Source: Paragordius varius (lineage: Eukaryota > Nematomorpha). From it: DNA of 64,000 nt. A program made the translations under genes and the position numbers. The notes under the pieces were generated by a model. That model ran no database searches. It was not told where the DNA came from and saw only the letters and a program-made list of their open reading frames with translations. This document shows positions 37,226 to 51,764 of the stretch, one piece after another. The stretch spans positions 13,950,001 to 14,014,000 of the forward strand of contig OZ176052.1 in the NCBI GenBank assembly GCA_964247055.1. Reading direction: 5' to 3'. Position 1 is the stretch's first letter. Each line of letters starts with the position of its first letter.

Positions 37226-40200
37226 TAAAAAATTCATAAAAATTACATTTATACTCCGATCTCGACAATATTTGGGGTGATGATGGAACTACCATAGGGC
37301 TACCCAAAAAAAATTATAGTGACATCACCTGATCAAATTTGGATTTTAGGTAGCCATTTTTATTTTTAAAATCGTATAAAATAAATTTTTTAAATATTTA
37401 AAAAATTCATAAAAATTACATTTATAGTCCGATCCCCAAAATATTTGGGGTGATGATGGAACAACCATAGGGCTACGCAAAAAAAATTATGGCGACATCA
37501 CCTGATCAAATTTGGATTTTAGGTAGCCATTTTTATTTTTAAAATCGTATAAAATAAATTTTTTAAATATTTAAAAAATTCATAAAAATTACATTTATAG
37601 TCCGATCCCCAAAATATTTGGGGTGATGATGGAACAACCATAGGGCTACGCAAAAAAAATTATGGCGACATCACCTGATCAAATTTGGATTTTAGGTAGC
37701 CATTTTTATTTTTAAAATCGTATAAAATAAATTTTTTAAATATTTAAAAAATTCAAAAAAATTACATTTATACTCCGATCTCGAAAATATTTGGGGTGAT
37801 GATGGAACTACCATAGGGCTACCCAAAAAAAATTATGGCGACATCACCTGATCAAATTTGGATTTTAGGTAGCCATTTTTATTTTTAAAATCGTATAAAA
37901 TAAATTTTTTAAATATTTAAAAAATTCATAAAAATTACATTTATACTCCGATCTCGAAAATATTTGGGGTGATGATGGAACTACCATAGGGCTACCCAAA
38001 AAAAATTATAGTGACATCACCTGATCAAATATGGATTTTAGGTAGCCATTTTTATTTTTAAAATCGTATAAAATAAATTTTTTAAATATTTAAAAAATTC
38101 ATAAAAATTACATTTATACTCCGATCTCGACAATATTTGGGGTGATGATGGAACTACCATAGGGCTACCCAAAAAAAATTATAGTGACATCACCTGATCA
38201 AATTTGGATTTTAGGTAGCCATTTTTATTTTTAAAATCGTATAAAATAAATTTTTTAAATATTTAAAAAATTCATAAAAATTACATTTATAGTCCGATCC
38301 ACAAAATATTTGGGGTGATGATGGAACAACCATAGGGCTACGCAAAAAAAATTATGGCGACATCACCTGATCAAATTTAGATTTTAGGTAGCCATTTTTA
38401 TTTTTAAAATCGTATAAAATAAATTTTTTAAATATTTAAAAAATTCAAAAAAATTACATTTATACTCCGATCTCGAAAATATTTGGGGTGATGATGGAAC
38501 TACCATAGGGCTACCCAAAAAAAATTATGGCGACATCACCTGATCAAATTTGGATTTTAGGTAGCCATTTTTATTTTTAAAATCGTATAAAATAAATTTT
38601 TAAATATTTAAAAAATTCATAAAAATTACATTTATACTCCGATCTCGAAAATATTTGCGGTGATGATGGAACTACCATAGGGCTACCCAAAAAAAATTAT
38701 AGTGACATCACCTGATCAAATTTGGATTTTAGGTAGCCATTTTTATTTTTAAAATCGTATAAAATAAATTTTTTAAATATTTAAAAAATTCATAAAAATT
38801 ACATTTATAGTCCGATCTCGAAAATATTTGGGGTGATGATGGAACTACCATAGGGCTACCCAATATAAATTATAGTGACATCACCTGATCAAATTTGGAT
38901 TTTAGGTAGCCATTTTTATTTTTAAAATCGTATAAAATAAATTTTTTAAATATTTAAAAAATTCATAAAAATTACATTTATACTCCGATCTCGACAATAT
39001 TTGGGGTGATGATGGAACTACCATAGGGCTACCCAAAAAAAATTATAGTGACATCACCTGATCAAATTTGGATTTTAGGTAGCCATTTTTATTTTTAAAA
39101 TCGTATAAAATAAATTTTTTAAATATTTAAAAAATTCATAAAAATTACATTTATAGTCCGATCCCCAAAATATTTGGGGTGATGATGGAACAACCATAGG
39201 GCTACGCAAAAAAAATTATGGCGACATCACCTGATCAAATTTGGATTTTAGGTAGCCATTTTTATTTTTAAAATCGTATAAAATAAATTTTTTAAATATT
39301 TAAAAAATTCATAAAAATTACATTTATAGTCCGATCCCCAAAATATTTGGGGTGATGATGGAACAACCATAGGGCTACGCAAAAAAAATTATGGCGACAT
39401 CACCTGATCAAATTTGGATTTTAGGTAGCCATTTTTATTTTTAAAATCGTATAAAATAAATTTTTAAATATTTAAAAAATTCATAAAAATTACATTTATA
39501 CTCCGATCTCGACAATATTTGAAGTGATGATGGAACTACCATAGGGCTACCCAAAAAAAATTATAGTGACATCACCTGATCAAATTTGGATTTTAGGTAG
39601 CCATTTTTATTTTTAAAATCGTATAAAATAAATTTTTTAAATATTTAAAAAATTCATAAAAATTACATTTATAGTCCGATCTCGAAAATATTTGGGGTGA
39701 TGATGGAACTACCATAGGGCTACCCAATATAAATTATAGTGACATCACCTGATCAAATTTGGATTTTAGGTAGCCATTTTTATTTTTAAAATCGTATAAA
39801 ATAAATTTTTTAAATATTTAAAAAATTCATAAAAATTACATTTATACTCCGATCTCGACAATATTTGGGGTGATGATGGAACTACCATAGGGCTACCCAA
39901 AAAAAATTATAGTGACATCACCTGATCAAATTTGGATTTTAGGTAGCCATTTTTATTTTTAAAATCGTATAAAATAAATTTTTTAAATATTTAAAAAATT
40001 CATAAAAATTACATTTATAGTCCGATCCCCAAAATATTTGGGGTGATGATGGAACAACCATAGGGCTACGCAAAAAAAATTATGGCGACATCACCTGATC
40101 AAATTTGGATTTTAGGTAGCCATTTTTATTTTTAAAATCGTATAAAATAAATTTTTTAAATATTTAAAAAATTCATAAAAATTACATTTATAGTCCGATC

Positions 40201-43200
40201 CCCAAAATATTTGGGGTGATGATGGAACAACCATAGGGCTACGCAAAAAAAATTATGGCGACATCACCTGATCAAATTTGGATTTTAGGTAGCCATTTTT
40301 ATTTTTAAAATCGTATAAAATAAATTTTTTAAATATTTAAAAAATTCAAAAAAATTACATTTATACTCCGATCTCGAAAATATTTGGGGTGATGATGGAA
40401 CTACCATAGGGCTACCCAAAAAAAATTATGGCGACATCACCTGATCAAATTTGGATTTTAGGTAGCCATTTTTATTTTTAAAATCGTATAAAATAAATTT
40501 TTTAAATATTTAAAAAATTCATAAAAATTACATTTATACTCCGATCTCGAAAATATTTGGGGTGATGATGGAACTACCATAGGGCTACCCAAAAAAAATT
40601 ATAGTGACATCACCTGATCAAATATGGATTTTAGGTAGCCATTTTTATTTTTAAAATCGTATAAAATAAATTTTTTAAATATTTAAAAAATTCATAAAAA
40701 TTACATTTATACTCCGATCTCGACAATATTTGGGGTGATGATGGAACTACCATAGGGCTACCCAAAAAAAATTATGGCGACATCACCTGATCAAATTTGG
40801 ATTTTAGGTAGCCATTTTTATTTTTAAAATCGTATAAAATAAATTTTTAAATATTTAAAAAATTCATAAAAATTACATTTATACTCCGATCTCGAAAATA
40901 TTTGCGGTGATGATGGAACTACCATAGGGCTACCCAAAAAAAATTATAGTGACATCACCTGATCAAATTTGGATTTTAGGTAGCCATTTTTATTTTTAAA
41001 ATCGTATAAAATAAATTTTTTAAATATTTAAAAAATTCATAAAAATTACATTTATACTCCGATCTCGACAATATTTGAAGTGATGATGGAACTACCATAG
41101 GGCTACCCAAAAAAAATTATAGTGACATCACCTGATCAAATTTGGATTTTAGGTAGCCATTTTTATTTTTAAAATCGTATAAAATAAATTTTTTAAATAT
41201 TTAAAAAATTCATAAAAATTACATTTATAGTCCGATCCCCAAAATATTTGGGGTGATGATGGAACAACCATAGGGCTACGCAAAAAAAATTATGGCGACA
41301 TCACCTGATCAAATTTGGATTTTAGGTAGCCATTTTTATTTTTAAAATCGTATAAAATAAATTTTTTAAATATTTAAAAAATTCAAAAAAATTACATTTA
41401 TACTCCGATCTCGAAAATATTTGGGGTGATGATGGAACTACCATAGGGCTACCCAAAATAAATTATGGCGACATCACCTGATCAAATTTGGATTTTAGGT
41501 AGCCATTTTTATTTTTAAAATCGTATAAAATAAATTTTTTAAATATTTAAAAATTCATAAAAATTACATTTATACTCCGATCTCGAAAATATTTGGGGTA
41601 ATGATGGAACTACCATAGGGCTACCCAAAAAAAATTATAGTGACATCACCTGATCAAATTTGGATTTTAGGTAGCCATTTTTATTTTTAAAATCGTATAA
41701 AATAAATTTTTTAAATATTTAAAAAATTCATAAAAATTACATTTATACTCCGATCTCGACAATATTTGGGGTGATGATGGAACTACCATAGGGCTACCCA
41801 AAAAAAATTATAGTGACATCACCTGATCAAATTTGGATTTTAGGTAGCCATTTTTATTTTTAAAATCGTATAAAATAAATTTTTTAAATATTTAAAAAAT
41901 TCATAAAAATTACATTTATAGTCGGATCCACAAAATATTTGGGGTGATGATGGAACAACCATAGGGCTACGCAAAAAAAATTATGGCGACATCACCTGAT
42001 CAAATTTAGATTTTAGGTAGCCATTTTTATTTTTAAAATCGTATAAAATAAATATTTTAAATATTTAAAAAATTCAAAAAAATTACATTTATACTCCGAT
42101 CTCGAAAATATTTGGGGTGATGATGGAACTACCATAGGGCTACCCAAAATAAATTATGGCGACATCACCTGATCAAATTTGGATTTTAGGTAGCCATTTT
42201 TATTTTTAAAATCGTATAAAATAAATTTTTTAAATATTTAAAAATTCATAAAAATTACATTTATACTCCGATCTCGAAAATATTTGGGGTAATGATGGAA
42301 CTACCATAGGGCTACCCAAAAAAAATTATAGTGACATCACCTGATCAAATTTGGATTTTAGGTAGCCATTTTTATTTTTAAAATCGTATAAAATAAATTT
42401 TTTAAATATTTAAAAAATTCATAAAAATTACATTTATACTCCGATCTCGACAATATTTGGGGTGATGATGGAACTACCATAGGGCTACCCAAAAAAAATT
42501 ATAGTGACATCACCTGATCAAATTTGGATTTTAGGTAGCCATTTTTATTTTTAAAATCGTATAAAATAAATTTTTTAAATATTTAAAAAATTCATAAAAA
42601 TTACATTTATACTCCGATCTCGACAATATTTGGGGTGATGATGGAACTACCATAGGGCTACCCAAAAAAAATTATGGCGACATCACCTGATCAAATTTGG
42701 ATTTTAGGTAGCCATTTTTATTTTTAAAATCGTATAAAATGAATTTTTTAAATATTAAAAAATTCAAAAAAATTACATTTATACTCCGATCTCGAAAATA
42801 TTTGGGGTGATGATGGAACTACCATAGGGCTACCCAAAAAAAATTATGGCGACATCACCTGATCAAATTTGGATTTTAGGTAGCCATTTTTATTTTTAAA
42901 ATCGTATAAAATAAATTTTTTAAATGTTTAAAAAATTCATAAAAATTACATTTTTAGTCCGATCCCCAAAATATTTGGGGTGATGATGGAATTACCATAG
43001 GGCTACCCAAAAAAAATTATGGTGACATCACCTGATCAAATTTGGATTTTAGGTAGCCATTTTTATTTTTAATATCGTATAAAATAAATTTTTTAAATAT
43101 TTAAAAAATTCATAAAAATTACATTTATACTCCGATCTCGACAATATTTGGGGTGATGATGGAACTACCATAGGGCTACCCAAAAAAAATTATAGTGACA

Positions 43201-46060
43201 TCACCTGATCAAATTTGGATTTTAGGTAACCATTTTTATTTTTAATATCGTATAAAATAAATTTTTTAAATATTTAAAAATTCATAAAAATTACATTTAT
43301 ACTCCGATCTCGAAAATATTTGGGGTGATGATGGAATTACCATAGGGCTACCCAAAAAAATTATGGTGACATCACCTGATCAAATTTGGATTTTAGGTAG
43401 CCATTTTTATTTTTAATATCGTATAAAATAAATTTTTTAAATATTTAAAAAATTCATAAAAATTACATTTATACTCCGATCTCGACAATATTTGGGGTGA
43501 TGATGGAACTACCATAGGGCTACCCAAAAAAAATTATAGTGACATCACCTGATCAAATTTGGATTTTAGGTAGCCATTTTTATTTTTAAAATCGTATAAA
43601 ATAAATTTTTTAAATATTTAAAAAATTCATAAAAATTACATTTATAGTCCGATCCCCAAAATATTTGGGGTGATGATGGAACAACCATAGGGCTACGCAA
43701 AATAAATTATGGTGACATAACCTGATCAAATTTGGATTTTAGGTAGCCATTTTTATTTTTAATATCGTATAAAATAAATTTTTTAAATATTTAAAAATTC
43801 ATAAAAATTACATTTATACTCCGATCTCGAAAATATTTGGGGTGATGATGGAACTACCATAGGGCTACCCAAAAAAAATTATGGCGACATCACCTGATCA
43901 AATTTGGATTTTAGGTAGCCATTTTTATTTTTAAAATCGTATAAAATAAATTTTTAAATATTTAAAAAATTCATAAAAATTACATTTATACTCCGATCTC
44001 GAAAATATTTGGGGTGATGATGGAACTACCATAGGGCTACCCAAAAAAAATTATAGTGACATCACCTGATCAAATTTGGATTTTAGGTAGCCATTTTTAT
44101 TTTTAAAATCGTATAAAATAAATTTTTTAAATATTTAAAAAATTCATAAAAATTACATTTATAGTCCGATCCCCAAAATATTTGGGGTGATGATGGAATT
44201 ACCATAGGGCTACCCAAAAAAATTATGGTGACATCACCTGATCAAATTTGGATTTTAGGTAGCCATTTTTATTTTTAATATCGTATAAAATAAATTTTTT
44301 AAATATTTAAAAAATTCATAAAAATTACATTTATACTCCGATCTCGACAATATTTGGGGTGATGATGGAACTACCATAGGGCTACCCAAAAAAAATTATA
44401 GTGACATCACCTGATCAAATTTGGATTTTAGGTAGCCATTTTTATTTTTAAAATCGTATAAAATAAATTTTTTAAATATTTAAAAAATTCATAAAAATTA
44501 CATTTATAGTCCGATCCCCAAAATATTTGGGGTGATGATGGAACAACCATAGGGCTACGCAAAATAAATTATGGTGACATCACCTGATCAAATTTGGATT
44601 TTAGGTAGCCATTTTTATTTTTAATATCGTATAAAATAAATTTTTTAAATATTTAAAAATTCATAAAAATTACATTTATACTCCGATCTCGAAAATATTT
44701 GGGGTGATGATGGAACTACCATAGGGCTACCCAAAAAAAATTATAGTGACATCACCTGATCAAATTTGGATTTTAGGTAGCCATTTTTATTTTTAAAATC
44801 GTATAAAATAAATTTTTTAAATATTTAAAAAATTCATAAAAATTACATTTATACTCCGATCTCGACAATATTTGGGGTGATGATGGAACTACCATAGGGC
44901 TACCCAAAAAAAATTATGGCGACATCACCTGATCAAATTTGGATTTTAGGTAGCCATTTTTATTTTTAAAATCGTATAAAATAAATTTTTTAAATATTAA
45001 AAAATTCAAAAAAATTACATTTATACTCCGATCTCGAAAATATTTGGGGTGATGATGGAACTACCATAGGGCTACCCAAAAAAAATTATGGCGACATCAC
45101 CTGATCAAATTTGGATTTTAGGTAGCCATTTTTATTTTTAAAATCGTATAAAATAAATTTTTTAAATGTTTAAAAAATTCATAAAAATTACATTTTTAGT
45201 CCGATCCCCAAAATATTTGGGGTGATGATGGAATTACCATAGGGCTACCCAAAAAAAATTATGGTGACATCACCTGATCAAATTTGGATTTTAGGTAGCC
45301 ATTTTTATTTTTAATATCGTATAAAATAAATTTTTTAAATATTTAAAAATTCATAAAAATTACATTTATACTCCGATCTCGAAAATATTTGGGGTGATGA
45401 TGGAACTACTATAGGGCTACCCAAAAAAAATTATAGTGACATCACCTGATCAAATTTGGATTTTAGGTAGCCATTTTTATTTTTAAAATCGTATAAAATA
45501 AATTTTTTAAATATTTAAAAAATTTATAAAAATTAAATTTATACTCCGATCTCGACAATATTTGGGGTGATGATGGAACTACCATAGGGCTACCCAAAAA
45601 AAATTATAGTGACATCACCTGATCAAATTTGGATTTTAGGTAGCCATTTTTATTTTTAAAATCGTATAAAATAAATTTTTTAAATATTTAAAAAATTCAT
45701 AAAAATTACATTTATAGTCCGATCCCCAAAATATTTGGGGTGATGATGGAACAACCATAGGGCTACGCAAAAAAAATTATGGCGACATCACCTGATCAAA
45801 TTTGGATTTTAGGTAGCCATTTTTATTTTTAAAATCGTATAAAATAAATTTTTTAAATATTTAAAAAATTCATAAAAATTACATTTATACTCCGATCTCG
45901 ACAATATTTGGGGTGATGATGGAACTACCATAGGGCTACCCAAAAAAAATTATGGCGACATCACCTGATCAAATTTGGATTTTAGGTAGCCATTTTTATT
46001 TTTAAAATCGTATAAAATAAATTTTTTAAATGTTTAAAAAATTCATAAAAATTACATTTT

Positions 46061-49000
46061 TAGTCCGATCCCCAAAATATTTGGGGTGATGATGGAATTA
46101 CCATAGGGCTACCCAAAAAAAATTATGGTGACATCACCTGATCAAATTTGGATTTTAGGTAGCCATTTTTATTTTTAATATCGTATAAAATAAATTTTTT
46201 AAATATTTAAAAATTCATAAAAATTACATTTATACTCCGATCTCGAAAATATTTGGGGTGATGATGGAACTACCATAGGGCTACCCAAAAAAAATTATAG
46301 TGACATCACCTGATCAAATTTGGATTTTAGGTAGCCATTTTTATTTTTAAAATCGTATAAAATAAATTTTTTAAATATTTAAAAAATTCATAAAAATTAC
46401 ATTTATACTCCGATCTCGACAATATTTGGGGTGATGATGGAACTACCATAGGGCTACCCAAAAAAAATTATAGTGACATCACCTGATCAAATTTGGATTT
46501 TAGGTAGCCATTTTTATTTTTAAAATCGTATAAAATAAATTTTTTAAATATTTAAAAAATTCATAAAAATTACATTTATAGTCCGATCCCCAAAATATTT
46601 GGGGTGATGATGGAACAACCATAGGGCTACGCAAAAAAAATTATGGCGACATCACCTGATCAAATTTGGATTTTAGGTAGCCATTTTTATTTTTAAAATC
46701 GTATAAAATAAATTTTTTAAATATTTAAAAAATTCATAAAAATTACATTTATACTCCGATCTCGACAATATTTGGGGTGATGATGGAACTACCATAGGGC
46801 TACCCAAAAAAAATTATAGTGACATCACCTGATCAAATTTGGATTTTAGGTAGCCATTTTTATTTTTAAAATCGTATAAAATAAATTTTTTAAATATTTA
46901 AAAAATTCATAAAAATTACATTTATAGTCCGATCCCCAAAATATTTGGGGTGATGATGGAACAACCATAGGGCTACGCAAAATAAATTATGGCGACATCA
47001 CCTGATCAAATTTGGATTTTAGGTAGCCATTTTTATTTTTAAAATCGTATAAAATAAATTTTTTAAATATTTAAAAAATTCAAAAAAATTACATTTATAC
47101 TCCGATCTCGAAAATATTTGGGGTGATGATGGAACTACCATAGGGCTACCCAAAAAAAATTATGGCGACATCACCTTATCAAATTTGGATTTTAGGTAGC
47201 CATTTTTATTTTTAAAATCGTATAAAATAAATTTTTTAAATGTTTAAAAAATTCATAAAAATTACATTTTTAGTCCGATCCCCAAAATATTTGGGGTGAT
47301 GATGGAATTACCATAGGGCTACCCAAAAAAAATTATGGTGACATCACCTGATCAAATTTGGATTTTAGGTAGCCATTTTTATTTTTAATATCGTATAAAA
47401 TAAATTTTTTAAATATTTAAAAATTCATAAAAATTACATTTATACTCCGATCTCGAAAATATTTGGGCTGATGATGGAACTACCATAGGGCTACCCAAAA
47501 AAAATTATAGTGACATCACCTGATCAAATTTGGATTTTAGGTAGCCATTTTTATTTTTAAAATCGTATAAAATAAATTTTTTAAATATTTAAAAAATTCA
47601 TAAAAATTACATTTATACTCCGATCTCGACAATATTTGGGGTGATGATGGAACTACCATAGGGCTACCCAAAAAAAATTATAGTGACATCACCTGATCAA
47701 ATTTGGATTTTAGGTAGCCATTTTTATTTTTAAAATCGTATAAAATAAATTTTTTAAATATTTAAAAAATTCATAAAAATTACATTTATAGTCCGATCCC
47801 CAAAATATTTGGGGTGATGATGGAACAACCATAGCGCTACGCAAAATAAATTATGGCGACATCACCTGATCAAATTTGGATTTTAGGTAGCCATTTTTAT
47901 TTTTAAAATCGTATAAAATAAATTTTTTAAATATTTAAAAAATTCAAAAAAATTACATTTATACTCCGATCTCGAAAATATTTGGGGTGATGATGGAACT
48001 ACCATAGGGCTACCCAAAAAAAATTATGGCGACATCACCTGATCAAATTTGGATTTTAGGTAGCCATTTTTATTTTTAAAATCGTATAAAATAAATTTTT
48101 TAAATGTTTAAAAAATTCATAAAAATTACATTTTTAGTCCGATCCCCAAAATATTTGGGGTGATGATGGAATTACCATAGGGCTACCCAAAAAAAATTAT
48201 GGTGACATCACCTGATCAAATTTGGATTTTAGGTAGCCATTTTTATTTTTAATATCGTATAAAATAAATTTTTTAAATATTTAAAAATTCATAAAAATTA
48301 CATTTATACTCCGATCTCGAAAATATTTGGGGTGATGATGGAACTACCATAGGGCTACCCAAAAAAAATTATAGTGACATCACCTGATCAAATTTGGATT
48401 TTAGGTAGCCATTTTTATTTTTAAAATCGTATAAAATAAATTTTTTAAATATTTAAAAAATTCATAAAAATTACATTTATACTCCGATCTCGACAATATT
48501 TGGGGTGATGATGGAACTACCATAGGGCTACCCAAAAAAAATTATAGTGACATCACCTGATCAAATTTGGATTTTAGGTAGCCATTTTTATTTTTAAAAT
48601 CGTATAAAATAAATTTTTTAAATATTTAAAAAATTCATAAAAATTACATTTATAGTCCGATCCCCAAAATATTTGGGGTGATGATGGAACAACCATAGGG
48701 CTACGCAAAAAAAATTATGGCGACATCACCTGATCAAATTTGGATTTTAGGTAGCCATTTTTATTTTTAAAATCGTATAAAATAAATTTTTTAAATATTT
48801 AAAAAATTCATAAAAATTACATTTATACTCCGATCTCGACAATACTTGGGGTGATGATGGAACTACCATAGGGCTACCCAAAAAAAATTATAGTGACATC
48901 ACCTGATCAAATTTGGATTTTAGGTAGCCATTTTTATTTTTAAAATCGTATAAAATAAATTTTTTAAATATTTAAAAAATTCATAAAAATTACATTTATA

Positions 49001-51764
49001 GTCCGATCCCCAAAATATTTGGGGTGATGATGGAACAACCATAGGGCTACGCAAAATAAATTATGGCGACATCACCTGATCAAATTTGGATTTTAGGTAG
49101 CCATTTTTATTTTTAAAATCGTATAAAATAAATTTTTTAAATATTTAAAAAATTCAAAAAAATTACATTTATACTCCGATCTCGAAAATATTTGGGGTGA
49201 TGATGGAACTACCATAGGGCTACCCAAAAAAAATTATGGCGACATCACCTGATCAAATTTGGATTTTAGGTAGCCATTTTTATTTTTAAAATCGTATAAA
49301 ATAAATTTTTTAAATGTTTAAAAAATTCATAAAAATTACATTTTTAGTCCGATCCCCAAAATATTTGGGGTGATGATGGAATTACCATAGGGCTACCCAA
49401 AAAAAATTATGGTGACATCGCCTGATCAAATTTGGATTTTAGGTAGCCATTTTTATTTTTAATATCGTATAAAATAAATTTTTTAAATATTTAAAAATTC
49501 ATAAAAATTACATTTATACTCCGATCTCGAAAATATTTGGGGTGATGATGGAACTACCATAGGGCTACCCAAAAAAAATTATAGTGACATCACCTGATCA
49601 AATTTGGATTTTAGGTAGCCATTTTTATTTTTAAAATCGTATAAAATAAATTTTTTAAATATTTAAAAAATTCATAAAAATTACATTTATACTCCGATCT
49701 CGACAATATTTGGGGTGATGATGGAACTACCATAGGGCTACCCAAAAAAAATTATAGTGACATCACCTGATCAAATTTGGATTTTAGGTAGCCATTTTTA
49801 TTTTTAAAATCGTATAAAATAAATTTTTTAAATATTTAAAAAATTCATAAAAATTACATTTATAGTCCGATCCCCAAAATATTTGGGGTGATGATGGAAC
49901 AACCATAGGGCTACGCAAAAAAAATTATGGCGACATCACCTGATCAAATTTGGATTTTAGGTAGCCATTTTTATTTTTAAAATCGTATAAAATAAATTTT
50001 TTAAATATTTAAAAAATTCATAAAAATTACATTTATACTCCGATCTCGACAATACTTGGGGTGATGATGGAACTACCATAGGGCTACCCAAAAAAAATTA
50101 TAGTGACATCACCTGATCAAATTTGGATTTTAGGTAGCCATTTTTATTTTTAAAATCGTATAAAATAAATTTTTTAAATGTTTAAAAAATTCATAAAAAT
50201 TACATTTATAGTCCGATCCCCAAAATATTTGGGGTGATGATGGAACAACCATAGGGCTACGCAAAATAAATTATGGCGACATCACCTGATCAAATTTGGA
50301 TTTTAGGTAGCCATTTTTATTTTTAAAATCGTATAAAATAAATTTTTTAAATATTTAAAAAATTCAAAAAAATTACATTTATACTCCGATCTCGAAAATA
50401 TTTGGGGTGATGATGGAACTACCATAGGGCTACCCAAAAAAAATTATGGCGACATCACCTGATCAAATTTGGGTTTTAGGTAGCCATTTTTATTTTTAAA
50501 ATCGTATAAAATAAATTTTTTAAATGTTTAAAAAATTCATAAAAATTACATTTTTAGTCCGATCCCCAAAATATTTGGGGTGATGATGGAATTACCATAG
50601 GGCTACCCAAAAAAAATTATGGTGACATCACCTGATCAAATTTGGATTTTAGGTAGCCATTTTTATTTTTAATATCGTATAAAATAAATTTTTTAAATAT
50701 TTAAAAATTCATAAAAATTACATTTATACTCCGATCTCGAAAATATTTGGGGTGATGATGGAACTACCATAGGGCTACCCAAAAAAAATTATAGTGACAT
50801 CACCTGATCAAATTTGGATTTTAGGTAGCCATTTTTATTTTTAAAATCGTATAAAATAAATTTTTTAAATATTTAAAAAATTCATAAAAATTACATTTAT
50901 ACTCCGATCTCGACAATATTTGGGGTGATGATGGAACTACCATAGGGCTACCCAAAAAAAATTATAGTGACATCACCTGATCAAATTTGGATTTTAGGTA
51001 GCCATTTTTATTTTTAAAATCGTATAAAATAAATTTTTTAAATATTTAAAAAATTCATAAAAATTACATTTATAGTCCGATCCCCAAAATATTTGGGGTG
51101 ATGATGGAACAACCATAGGGCTACGCAAAAACAATTATGGCGACATCACCTGATCAAATTTGGATTTTAGGTAGCCATTTTTATTTTTAAAATCGTATAA
51201 AATAAATTTTTTAAATATTTAAAAAATTCATAAAAATTACATTTATACTCCGATCTCGACAATATTTGGGGTGATGATGGAACTACCATAGGGCTACCCA
51301 AAAAAAATTATGGCGACATCACCTGATCAAATTTGGATTTTAGGTAGCCATTTTTATTTTTAAAATCGTATAAAATAAATTTTTTAAATATTTAAAAAAT
51401 TCATAAAAATTACATTTATAGTCCGATCCCCAAAATATTTGGGGTGATGATGGAACAACCATAGGGCTACGCAAAATAAATTATGGCGACATCACCTGAT
51501 CAAATTTGGATTTTAGGTAGCCATTTTTATTTTTAAAATCGTATAAAATAAATTTTTTAAATATTTAAAAAATTCAAAAAAATTACATTTATACTCCGAT
51601 CTCGAAAATATTTGGGGTGATGATGGAACTACCATAGGGCTACCCAAAAAAAATTATGGCGACATCACCTGATCAAATTTGGATTTTAGGTAGCCATTTT
51701 TATTTTTAAAATCGTATAAAATAAATTTTTTAAATGTTTAAAAAATTCATAAAAATTACATTTT
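46061..51764 (+). repeat. Right-type 7-monomer higher-order repeat, 1,210-bp period
   Basis: The marker tagtcc in the tttttagtcc unit lies at 46061, 47271, 48135, 49345, 50555 and 51765. The steps are 1,210, 864, 1,210, 1,210 and 1,210 bp. The 864 step lacks two monomers. The marker gcaaaataaa gives the same 1,210 step (47841, 49051, 50261, 51471). Within a unit the order is: aacaacc/ctacgcaaaataaa; ttcaaaaaaa with ctcgaaaat; aaatgttt with tttttagtcc; aatatcg with a 172-bp length; cgacaat; gatcccc with aacaacc/ctacgcaaaaaaa; cgacaat. This is a true higher-order repeat of seven distinct monomers. Confidence 0.9.
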
